Positions 19,855 to 30,080 of a stretch of DNA of 64,000 bases are shown here, in pieces. This stretch comes from Mesostigma viride (taxonomy: Eukaryota; Streptophyta; Mesostigmatophyceae; Mesostigmatales; Mesostigmataceae), in NCBI GenBank assembly GCA_009746045.1, contig RPFO01001139.1:352742-416741 (forward strand), given 5' to 3'. A model generated the notes under the pieces. That model had not been told where the DNA came from. It saw only the letters and a list, made by a program, of their open reading frames with translations, and searched no databases. The position numbers and the translations under genes were made by a program. Numbering within the stretch: position 1 is the first letter of the stretch; each line of letters opens with the position of its first letter.

Positions 19855-21126
19855 ATGCCTCCTTCACGACGCCGCACCTCCCGGGCGCGGGATGCGCTGC
19901 CTAGTGGCGCCCCTGCGCCGCGTCGGTCCTTACGCATCGCGGCGCACCTGCAGGAGATGGGCGACCTGGACGACGGCGGTCGTGGCGCCCCTGTGCCACT
20001 CTCGCTTGTGTGCGAGGTCTGCCACAGTGGTGAGGATGCCCCCCGTCTCCTTGTGTGTGATTCGTGCCAATGCGGCTGGCACACGCGCTGCTTGGTCCCG
20101 CCCCTCTTCCGGCTGCCTCCCCCGGGTCCTTGGGCGTGCCCTCATTGCGTGGCCCCGCCTCGGCCGTCCCTAGGCTCCCGACGCGCGGCCGTGTCGACCC
20201 CGGGATCCCATTCGGCCCGCGCCCCCTCCCGCAGCCCCTCGCTGGACCCTCTCCTGGGCCTTGCGGACCTCGTGGAGGGTTCCACACCGTGCTCCCGCTC
20301 TCCCCGCGCCGTCACGTCCGGCCCCTCCGCGGGGTCCCCTGGCCCTGCCCCGCCTAGCTCTGGGGATCCACCTCCGGCCAGCACGGCGGTGGCCACTGAC
20401 CTGCGTCCTCCTGTGCTTGAGGGGTCCCTGGCGGCTCTCCTCCCTGAGGCTGTGGGACACCCTGCGGCGACTCCTGTGGTGGGCCCCTGGTCGGCCGCGC
20501 TTGGGTCCCACGACTTCTCCGTTTGGCCCCCCACCAACATTGCGGGCGTCAGCGCGCTCCGGCACGCCACGTTCTCTTGGCTGTATTGCCCCTTGCTGTT
20601 GGACGCTGTCGGCTTGCACGCGGCGTTTCCTACGCTCCCACGGCCCCCTGAATTTAGTGCCCTTGTGGTTCGTGTCCGGCACATGCTGCAGGCAGCCTCC
20701 CCCCCTGTCCTTGCCTCCACGCTTTGGGGGTTTGTCCTCGAGGACTACCATGCCGGCGGCCGCCTGCCTTGGCACCTGCCCGCGGTGCGCCAAGAATGGC
20801 TCCTGAATCTGGACGCTCAAGTGGCGCAGGCGGTGGTGCTCTTTGCTACAGGGCTTGCCGTGCAGGCCCAGCAGGCCGCCCGTGCGACATATCTCGCTGG
20901 GGGGGCCACCGACCACGCCTTGCTCGATCGCCCTCAGCTGCACACGTTTCTTGCCTCTGCCGGGCCCGGCTCGGCCGGCCTTGTTGCGCAGGCCCACGGG
21001 CGCTTGACTACGGCGGTCACCCCAGCGCAAGCCGCCCGCCTGCGCGTTGACTTCGGGGCTCCTGTCACCGTGCACGCCGGCGACCTGGTTCTGTACGATG
21101 CGGGGGGGGGCGTGTTCTTGAGCTGA
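19855..21126 (+). CDS. LINE A1 ORF1, PHD-finger protein, 423 aa
   Basis: ATG 19855 starts MPPSRRRTSRARD, and the open upstream extension is mostly G/C-run translation. A PHD finger follows: CEVCHSGEDAPRLLVCDSC, then GWHTRCL and WACPHC, with the C4-H-C3 spacing. A Pro/Ser-rich linker leads to an Ala/Leu-rich helical C-terminus (LNLDAQVAQAVVLFATGLAV). PHD fingers usually read histone tails, so a chromatin-targeting role is plausible but inferred. The frame ends at TGA 21126 just after a run of nine G (21102-21110). Confidence 0.85.
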   Translation: MPPSRRRTSRARDALPSGAPAPRRSLRIAAHLQEMGDLDDGGRGAPVPLSLVCEVCHSGEDAPRLLVCDSCQCGWHTRCLVPPLFRLPPPGPWACPHCVAPPRPSLGSRRAAVSTPGSHSARAPSRSPSLDPLLGLADLVEGSTPCSRSPRAVTSGPSAGSPGPAPPSSGDPPPASTAVATDLRPPVLEGSLAALLPEAVGHPAATPVVGPWSAALGSHDFSVWPPTNIAGVSALRHATFSWLYCPLLLDAVGLHAAFPTLPRPPEFSALVVRVRHMLQAASPPVLASTLWGFVLEDYHAGGRLPWHLPAVRQEWLLNLDAQVAQAVVLFATGLAVQAQQAARATYLAGGATDHALLDRPQLHTFLASAGPGSAGLVAQAHGRLTTAVTPAQAARLRVDFGAPVTVHAGDLVLYDAGGGVFLS

Positions 21127-21140
21127 GCGCGGGTGCGGCC

Positions 21141-24100
21141 GTGCCCGCCATCTTGCACGATGTGCTCGAGCTTGCGGGCATCCCCCATGTCTGGCACCCT
21201 GCTGGTCCGCGCCGCCGTCTTCTCTCCGCCGATGAGATCGCCCGACTGCCGAGCTGGGAGCTGGGGTGGGACGCGGCGCCCGCCCACTACGGGCCGGCCC
21301 ACTTGGTGGATGTCACTGCCAGCGGCCCCTCCTGCCCCATCTGCTTGGACCTGCCTCGCCCTGGTGACGGTCTCTGCCGCCTCCCTGCTTGCGGCCACGT
21401 CTTCCATCAAGCTTGCATCGCCACGAGCTTGCACGCGACCTCCGCCACCTGCCCCCTTTGCCGGGCCGCGGTCCTTTCCCCCTTGCCTCCTGGCGTTCTC
21501 CCGCTGGGGCCCTCGCCCGTGTCCGTGCGCCGCCAGTCCCACGCGCCTGCCCCGACACCTGCCTCCCCTGTGCGTGGTCGTGGGTCGCGCGCCGGCTTGG
21601 CTGCCTCCTCCAGCGCCCCCCTCCCGGCCGTGGGGGCCGTCCCCGCGCCGGTCTTGTCCTCGGCTGCCACGAGCCCTGCTGACCGCCCGGCGGCCGGCCC
21701 CGCCCTGGGTTCCGCTGCAGCTGTAGTTCCTCTGGCTGAGGGTGCTCCCGACCCCTCCCCCTCTCGACCCGGGCCGGCCCAACCGGGTGGGCGCACCCCC
21801 TCAGATGGCTTCCATTATTGCCAAGTCGATGGTCCCCTTGGTGACCCGTGTGGCGCGCGCCTGCCCAACCGGAATTCGTTGCTGGTGCACATTCGGGCTT
21901 CCCACCCCCACATCACGGAGGCCGCCATGCGCGCCATGGACTGCTACCGCTGCCCGGCAGCCCATTGCCAGCGGATTTTTTCGATCCACGGGCGGTACCA
22001 GCATGAGCGGCAGTGCCGCCGCCAAACCCCCCAGAACGGCCTGCCCGGCGGCCCGGCGGCCGCACCGGCCTCCCGGTCCGGGGCGGCCCCTCGGTCGGCC
22101 CCTGCCCCTCCACCGGCATCGCAGGGTACGAGCGATCCGGGGGACCTCTCGGCAGGCTGGGCATTCCTGGCCACGCTCCCTTTTGCCGCCTGTGCGCGCA
22201 ACCCTTGCATGACGCTCCCGGACGTCCCTCACCGCGCCCGGAGCTTGTTTACGCGCTGCGCCCTGCTTTCCCTGGCCCGGATGCATAGTCACCCTCTCGA
22301 CGAACTCGGCCACAAGCTGTTTCTCGTCACCCCCCGGCTCCTCTTAGCGCCGTTGGAGCGGGGCGTGCGTGGCGTACAGGGTGCGGTCATCGCTCGCTGC
22401 CGGCGGTTCCTCCTCGGGGATTGGGAAGGGCTGTGGGCGCTGCAGCCTCCGGCCTCCACCCGGGTGTCGGGGGCCGCCTCCTTTGCCCGGGTGGAAGCTG
22501 ACGTCATGCGGTTGGTGAAGGTAGGTGAATTGAGCCGGGCCATGCAAAAGCTTGAACTGACCGCGTTGGCTCCCTCCACTCCCCCGACCCTGCAGGCTTT
22601 GCGCGACCTTCACCCCGACGAACCGGCCTTTGCGGTGCCCGCCCCGGCCACCCCCCGCCCCCGCCTATTGTCCTGGACCTGGACATCTTCACGGCTGTGC
22701 TGAAGGATCTGCCGAACGCCTCCTCCACCGGCCCCTCAGGCTGGCGCTACGAGCACCTCTCCGTGATGGCGGGCCATGGCGGGGCGACCGCACTCTTTGA
22801 GGCTGCCGCCGACTTGGCCGCGGGGTCCCTGGCCCCCGCGGCGCGCCCTTGGCTGGCTGGGGCACGCCTCATTGCCCTCCTGAAAGACGACGTCCCCCCG
22901 CCTGCTGGCCGCGTTCGTCCCATTGCTTGCGGCGAGGTCCTACGCAAGCTGGTGAGTAAGGTCATTTGTCGCCAAAAGGCCCCCGAGTTTCGCGCCTACT
23001 TCTGCCCCAACCGGAGTGATACTGAGGAGTCCGTCGCGGCCCAGCTTGGCGTCGCCACCAAAGGGGGCAGCGACATCATCGTGCACACAGTTCAGGCCTA
23101 CCTCGAGACGCATCCGACCCATGTGGCGCTGAAGGTGGATTGCCACAATGCGTTCAATGCTGTCACCAAGGCTAGCATCTTTGAGGCCGTCGGCGAGGCG
23201 TTCCCTGACCTTCTTGCGTGGACAGCAGCCTGCTACGGCGAACCCACTCAACTCTCCTTCCTCATGGAGGATGGGACGTTCGCCGACATCGCTTCCCGCA
23301 CGGGAACCCAGCAAGGTGACCCCCTCGGCCCCTTTTACCTGTCTGCCCCGCTGCACAAGGCTCTCCAAGGTGTCCACGCTGCGCACCCGGATGTCGTGCT
23401 CCTCGCCTATATGGACGATATCCATGCCCTTGGCCCGGCCGACGCTGTGGTTGCCGCCCTGGCTGCCCTTGAAGTGGCCATGGCGGCCATCAACCTTCGG
23501 CTCACCCTCCCCAAGTGTGCAGTCTTTTCGCCCCAGGGGGACTGCTCTGGCTTCCCCGCGGCTATCCCGGGGGCATTGGCGCGGGCGCGTGGTTTCTCGT
23601 GCCTGGGCGTCCCTGTGGGTGACCCTGACTACGTCGAAGAGGAGCTCCGGGCCACCGTGGAACAGCGCACCCATGTCCTCGAGACTTGGGCGCGCCTCAA
23701 GGACCCCCAGACCAAAGGGCTCCTCCTGTGGTTTTGCGCCCACCCGCGGGTGGTTCACTGGCTCCGTGGCGCTCCCCCCCACTTGGTGCGGCTTGCCGCG
23801 GAAGGCCATGACGAGCGCATTCAGGCCGCCTTGCAGGTGCTCCTCCCCGGCCCTAGCCTGCCAGCTCACTCCATGCGCTTGGCCACCCTCCCCTGCCGCA
23901 TGGGCGGGTGTGGGCTCACCCGCGCCGCCCGCCTCGCCCCCGCCGCCTTCCTTGGCTCTGTTGCTCAGGCCTGGGCGGAGATCCGCCGGTTGGTCCCCAG
24001 CGCCGTCAGCGCCATTCCCGACTTGGTCACCCCATCCCCCTTCCCCTTTGTGCAGGCTGTGCAGGATTCTTACCTCGGGATCCAGCAGGCTTGCGACCTC

Positions 24101-25075
24101 GTCCGCCCCGCTCAGGCCGTCCACCGTCGCCTGCCCCGGGGCACGCCCGGCGTGTCCACTGTCGTCAGTCCTAGTGTCTTCCCTGCCTGCGTTCATGAAA
24201 AACAACAAAAGACCTACGCGGGTATACTACACTGTGCCGACTGGATGGGTCTGCATGCGAGCTTGAACGATCAGGGGAAGGCTTGGCTTCACTCCGTTTC
24301 CCTTGAGGGGAGCGTGGGGTCCGCATTCCTGCGCGCCCTCCCCATGAGCCCTTTGTTCACACTGGTTCCGGCCCTTTACGCCATCGCTCTCCGCCACCAG
24401 CTCTTTGCCCCGCAACCTCTCATCACGGCGGGTGCGTCCTGCGGCAGCTGCGGGCTTGCTCTGGATACTACTGGGACGCACTACATCGCGTGCATGGGTG
24501 GCCAGCAGAACCAGAACTGGTTCCTCTATCTCCATACCGCTCTCCTCCGGGTGGTGTGTGCCATGGTTCGGTCGGTCTTTCCCCACTCCACCATCAAGTG
24601 CGAGGACGCGGATGGGGCCGCCCTCTACTCACCCAACCACCGCCCCGACATTACCGTGCTTGACTACGACGGGCAGGGTTGCCACCTGCTCATCGATGTC
24701 TCCGTGGCTCGGCCGCTTTCCGGTCGCCACATCCTCCGGGCGGCTGTGGATGCCGGCGCTGCTGCCGCTGTGGCTGAGCGCGACAAGTTTGCCTCCTACG
24801 GCAATGTGGGGCCCCACCGGGTCATCCCCTTTGTCCTTGAGAAGTTCGGGGCCATGGGCCCCAAGACAGCGGAGTTTTTCCACGAGTGCTGCCAGCGCCG
24901 TGAAGACCGCCTCGACCTCGAGGGTCGATCAGACCGCCCTGTGGTCTGCCCGCCCGTGGTCCTCGTATTGGCGGCAGCGCCTGTCACTCGCCCTCACTCG
25001 CACCGTGGCTGATGTGTTATTCCGCCGCACCCGGAATAACACCGGGGCCGACTTTGTCGCGACCCATGCGGTCTA
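21141..25075 (+). pseudogene. LINE A1 ORF2 (RING, C2H2, RT, RLE), frameshifted
   Basis: The domain order matches the intact copy at 51325-55245. Relative to that copy, one C is missing in the run at about 22651, so the frame breaks between the N-terminal zinc fingers and the reverse transcriptase. A GATC insertion near 24927 changes the C-terminus, and a further insertion lies near 25031. RT and RLE motifs are otherwise preserved, including AYMDDIHALG (about 23409) and RPDITVLDYDGQGCHLLIDV (about 24645). The 422-residue frame on the opposite strand is a GC-rich shadow. Confidence 0.85.
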
Positions 25076-25296
25076 GATCCCTTCCAGGCATGGTGCATGG
25101 GCCGGCAGCGCTGTTGCTGCGTGCAGTTTTGTGATGTATAGTTTATAGTTGTACCTTGTGCAGCTGGCGTGATCCTTGGATGTCCGTGTCAGATTACTAC
25201 TAATTTCTTCAGGGTTATTCTCCCAGTTATCGGGTTTTTCCTTATGTTGCATGCCTATCTCACCTCCGTAATCTATCATTCTCAATGAATATATAT

Positions 25297-25797
25297 TTGC
25301 CTCTTATGTACGGCAATGTGGGGCCCCACCGGGTCATCCCATTTGTCCTTGAGGAGTTCGGGGCCATGGGCCCCAAGACAGCGGAGTTTTTCCACGAGTG
25401 CTGCCAGCGCCGTGAAGACCGCCTCGACCTCGAGGGTCGATCAGACCGCCCCGTGGTCTGCCCGCACGTGGTCCTCGTATTGGCGGCAGCGCCTGTCACT
25501 TGCCCTCACTCGCACCGTGGCTGATGTGTTATTCCTCCGCACCCGGGCCGACTTTGTCGCGACCCATGCGGTCTAGATCCCTTCCAGGCCTGCATGGTGG
25601 GCCGGCAGCGCTGTTGCTGCGTGTAGTTTTGTGATGTATAGTTAGTCGTATCCCTTGTGCAGCTGGCGTGATCCTTGGATGTCCGTGTCAGATTACTATT
25701 AATTTCTTCAGGGTTATTCTCCCAGTTATATCGGGTTTTTCCTTATGTTGCATGCCCATCTCACCTCCGTAATCTATCATTCTCAATGAATATATAT
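25297..25797 (+). mobile_element. LINE family A, 5'-truncated copy A1'
   Basis: It starts TTGCCTCTTATG directly after the TATATAT tail of A1 and covers only the last 250 bp of ORF2 and the 3' UTR, ending again in GAATATATAT. It carries the same GATC insertion as A1. Confidence 0.9.
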
Positions 25798-27720
25798 TTG
25801 CCTATATGGACGATATCCATGCCCTTGGCCCGGCCGACGCTGTGGTTGCCGCCCTGGCTGCCCTTGAAGTGGCCATGGCGGCCATCAACCTTCGGCTCAC
25901 CCTCCCCAAGTGCATGTGCAGTCTTTTCGCCCCATGCAGGGGGACTGCTCTGGCTTCCCCGCGGCTATCCCGGGGGCATTGGCGCGGGCGCGTGGTTTCT
26001 CGTGCCTGGGCGTCCCTGTGGGTGACCCTGACTACGTCGAAGAGGAGCTCCGGGCCACCGTGGAACAGCGCACCCATGTCCTCGAGACTTGGGCGCGCCT
26101 CAAGGACCCCCAGACCAAAGGGCTCCTCCAGGCTGTGGTTTTGCGCCCACCCGCGGGTGGTTCACTGGCTCCGGGGCGCTCCCCCCCACTTGGTGCGGCT
26201 TGCCGCGGAAGGCCATGACGAGCGCATTCAGGCCGCCTTGCAGGTGCTCCTCCCCGGCCCTAGCCTGCCAGCTCACTCCGTGCGCTTGGCCACCCTCCCC
26301 TGCCGCATGGGCGGGTGTGGGCTCACCCGCGCCGCCCGCCTCGCCCCCGCCGCCTTCCTTGGCTCTGTTGCTCAGGCCTGGGCGGAGATCCGCCGGTTCA
26401 ATGGTCCCCATGCAGCGCCGTCAGCGCCATTCCCGACTTGGTCACCCCATCCCGGCCCCTTCCCCTTTGTGCAGGCTGTGCAGGATTCTTACCTCGGGAT
26501 CCAGCAGGCTTGCGACCTCGTCCGCGCCCCGCTCAGGCCGTCCACCGTCGCCTGCCCCGGGGCACGCCCGGCGTGTCCACTGTCGTCAGTCCTAGTGTCT
26601 TCCCTGCCTGCGTTCATGAAAAACAACAAAAGACCTACGCGGGTATACTACACTGTGCCGACTGGATGGGTCTGCATGCGAGCTTGAACGATCAGGGGAA
26701 GGCTTGGCTTCACTCCGTTTCCCTTGAGGGGAGCGTGGGATCCGCATTCCTGCGCGCCCTCCCCATGAGCCCTTTGTTCACGCTGGTTCCGGCCCTTAAC
26801 GCCATCGCTCTCCGCCACCAGCTCTTTGCCCCGCAACCTCTCATCACGGCGGGTGCGTCCTGCGGCAGCTGCGGGCTTGCTCTGGATACTACTGGGACGC
26901 ACTACATCGCGTGCATGGGTGGCCAGCAGAACCAGAACTGGTTCCTCTATCTCCATACCGCTCTCCTCCGGGTGGTGTGTGCCATGGTTCGGTCGGTCTT
27001 TCCCCACTCCACCATCAAGTGCGAGGACGCGGATGGGGCCGCCCTCTACTCACCCAACCACCGCGCCCCGACATTACCGTGCTTGACTACGACGGGCAGG
27101 GTCGCCACTTGCTCATCGATGTCTCCGTGGCTCGGCCGCTCTCCGGTCGCCACATCCTCCGGGCGGCTGTGGATGCCGGCGCAGCTGCCGCTGTGGCTGT
27201 CAAGCGCGACAAGTTTGCCGGCCTCCTTAGTACGGCAATGTGGGGCCCCACCGGGTCATCCCCTTTGTCCTTGAGGAGTTCGGGGCCATGGGCCCCAAGA
27301 CAGCGGAGTTTTTCCACGAGTGCTGCCAGCGCCGTGAAGACCGCCTCGACCTCGAGGGTCGATCAGACCGCCCCGTGGTCTGCCCGCACGTGGTCCTCGT
27401 ATTGGCGGCAGCGCCTGTCACTCGCCCTCACTCGCACCGTGGCTGATGTGTTATTCCGCCGCACCCGGGCCAACTTTGTCGCGACCCATGCGGTCTAGAT
27501 CCCTTCCAGGCCTGCATGGTGGGCCGGCAGCGCTGTTGCTGCGTGCAGTTTTGTGATGTATAGTTAGTCGCATCCCTTGTGCAGCTGGCGTGATCCTTGG
27601 ATGTCCGTGTCAGATTACTATTAATTTCTTCAGGGTTATTCTCCCAGTTCTCGGGTTTTTCCTTATTATGTTGCATGCCCATCTCACCTCCGTAATCTAT
27701 CATTCTCAATGAATATATAT
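25798..27720 (+). mobile_element. LINE family A, 5'-truncated copy A1''
   Basis: It starts after TATATATTTG at the reverse transcriptase YMDD region and runs through the RLE domain to the 3' UTR ending GAATATATAT (27720). Compared with A2 it has at least ten 2-4-bp insertions (for example near 25914, 25936, 26129, 26399, 26411, 26453, 26525, 27063, 27200 and 27220) and very few substitutions. It is broken in several frames. Confidence 0.9.
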
Positions 27721-28732
27721 CTGCTGTAAACACCAGAAAACCTACGCGGGTAATATTCTGCACACAGCTGATTGGATGGCTCTTTTCGCGGACCTCAACG
27801 CCCAGGGACGCGCGTGGCTGTTCTCGCTTTCATTGGGGAGTGTGGGCTCGGCGTACCTTCGTGCTCTTCCCATGGCCCCCCCATTAGCCTCAGCTCCCAG
27901 CCACTACTCGGTGGCGCTCCGGCACCAGCTATTTGCCCCGCAGCCTCTTGTTCCGGCCGGGCGGCCTTGTGGTAGCTGTGGGCAGCCGCTGGATCCCACC
28001 GGGACTCACTACCTTGCCTGCATGGGGGGCCAACAGAATCAGAATTGGTATTCGTATTTGCACCCTGTCCTCCTGACGGTGGTGCTCGCCATGGTTCGGT
28101 CGGTTTTCCCCCACGCGAACATCCGGTCCGAGGATGCGGATGGCGCTGCCTTCTATTCCCCCAACCACCGGCCTGACATCGTGGTGCTGGACTTTGAGGG
28201 GGGTGGCCGGCATCTGCTTATTGTTGACGTTTCGGTGCATGGCGCGGCCCTTGGCTCTTGGCCACGTGGCTGGGGCCTCCCTCACGGCAGGTTACACGGC
28301 GGACCGCCGGGGCGGAGCGGGCCAAGCTCCTGGCCTACGGCGACGTCGCCGGCACCATCGTGTGGTGCCCTTTGTCCTGGAGGAGTTTGGGGGCATGGGG
28401 CCCCTGACCTCCGCCTTCTTCAAGGAGTGTTGCCGGCTCCGGGAGGACCGGCTGGACCTGGAGGGCCAGCGGGCCCCATGGTCGGCGCGGACCTGGACGT
28501 CATATTGGCGTCAGCGCTTGTCGGTGGCGCTGACTCGGGCCATGGCTGACATCATGCTCCGCCGTACGCGGGCAGACTTTGCGGTGCAGCAGGGCTATTA
28601 GGTTCCCCCCGTTAGGAGTTTCCATTGGTCTTATCGTAGTATGGCTTTGACATGGCTCTGTATATAGGTTTACAGCTGGGCGTTTGCTTTGGTTTGAGTG
28701 ATTTCACTCTGCTGTAAGTAATTATATTTTTA
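27721..28732 (+). mobile_element. LINE family B, 5'-truncated copy B2
   Basis: It begins after the A1'' tail with the segment encoding KTYAGNILHTADWMALF and continues through the zinc knuckle and RLE to TAG near 28601. The 3' UTR ends TAATTATATTTTTAA at 28732. Short insertions (TTG near 28222, CATG near 28236, CCGG near 28307, CC near 28347) shift the frame. The next bases, TTAAGGGGATTCACTACGGGG, resemble the ends of the TTAA elements at 10668 and 11325. Confidence 0.88.
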
Positions 28733-30080
28733 AGGGGATTCACTACGGGGCTATCAGGTGGTGCGCCGGCAGCCGCCGAGGAATTCCCTCCCAAACGTGG
28801 GGTTTGTGCCGGGGATGACCCCCTAGAGCCACGCTCACTACTCGGGCGTGAGTGATTTTGGGTAGCTCTCTCTGCCGCCTCGAGTGCTGCCACGAGGGAA
28901 GGGGCAGGAGAGAAGCGATGGGCCTCTCGTCGCCCTCGCTCAATACCGTCAGCCATCGCGTGGTGGCTGGTCAAGTGTGAAACAATGTGCATCTAGTCAA
29001 CTTGGCGGGATGATAAATTAAGCACAAAAAATACGTCAATTAAAGAACGTGAGATATTCCTGCAGCTTGCCGGAGCTGACAGTATGTATCCCAGATATAG
29101 GGTGTGAGGCAATGGCCAAGACGCCAAATAATGCGTGAAATTGCAACCCACAAAGCGTTTCCGTATAAAGCACGCAATATAAGGAGATTCGTTTCCGGAC
29201 GAATCCCTTAGGTCAACCGGACAAGGCCAGGTTGGGGCGTGCAGGAACTGCAACATGGGTAACGGGTATGGACAGTTAGGATTGTGAGGATCCGACCCCC
29301 ACAATGAATTACTGCAAGCGGAATTAGTAAGGGTTCGGGCCCTTATTATATAATTCCGTTGATGATCCGGATCAGATTACAGAAAAACGGGACGGGATAG
29401 AGGCCACTAGGAAACTGTCCTCCGAGTCCAGTTTAACATGTATGGCTATTTAAAATAGCGCCTTAATGATTAATTGAGAATGAATGCGAAAGACCTTTGA
29501 CTTCCTATGCGTCACAGCGCACGATGGTGGCTTAGGAATACCTGTCACACAATACAGATGAGCTCAAACCCCGGAAAACCGGTTTCGTATTTACAATGTT
29601 ACCACACAGATTAAAACACTCAATGCGGGAAGACTTACACCCAGTAGGCGAGGGATTCACACTCGAGCCCACAGGAGAATCACACTCCAGGATTAAGCGA
29701 TGGTAAATAATCTGTAGAGTAACGTGATAAATTACGATACAAGGTCCGGATTGCTGGCATAGCTCGTGCCTAAGTTCCTATTTTGTCCCTTCGTCCCCGT
29801 TGGTGGCTGCGCCTGGCGCCGCCAAGCAGGCATGACGTGAGGTCCGCGGGGACGGGCTTCTCGAACCGTCTAGAACACATTAAAGACCAGTACGGCTAGA
29901 GGCCTCTCCTGAAAAATATCCAAATGTCCCTAGGTACCATCATAACGCATGTGCAGTGCCACTTGGCTGTCCAGTAACTCCCGTTCATGCGCTAGGTCTG
30001 CCTACGGCGCAAAGGCCAAGTTCGTCAGCAAAACTCCTACACTTACTTCCACACGGATTGCCTCGGCTGCCAACTATATA
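28733..30080. other. 1.35 kb without a recognisable gene
   Basis: Apart from the TTAAGGGGATTC edge at the left, I see no repeat from elsewhere in the window and no coding frame with bias. Short frames on the minus strand (28612-28992, 28993-29304) have no motifs. Confidence 0.4.

Larger units (their letters stand above)
19206..25296 (+). mobile_element. RLE-type non-LTR retrotransposon family A, full-length copy A1
   Basis: The 6.1-kb element runs from tandem 231-bp monomers through ORF1 and ORF2 to a 220-bp 3' UTR ending TCAATGAATATATAT. There are no LTRs, protease or integrase. Reverse transcriptase plus a C-terminal CCHC/PD-D endonuclease places it in the RLE-bearing LINEs (R2, R4, NeSL, CRE and related clades), which usually insert at defined sites. 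It sits between truncated copies B1 and A1' in head-to-tail order. ORF2 has a one-base loss near 22651 and a 4-bp insertion near 24927, so this copy is probably not autonomous. A2 is more intact. Confidence 0.9.

Noticed and set aside
23400-23430. YMDD motif taken as a sign of an LTR retroelement
   Set aside because: No LTRs, protease, RNase H or integrase. The C-terminal CCHC plus PD-D endonuclease and truncated 5' ends show a non-LTR element.
22940-24208. 422-residue antisense frame opposite ORF2 (also 53125-54393)
   Set aside because: GC-rich shadow of the reverse-transcriptase frame, with no domain. It is conserved only because the sense strand is conserved.
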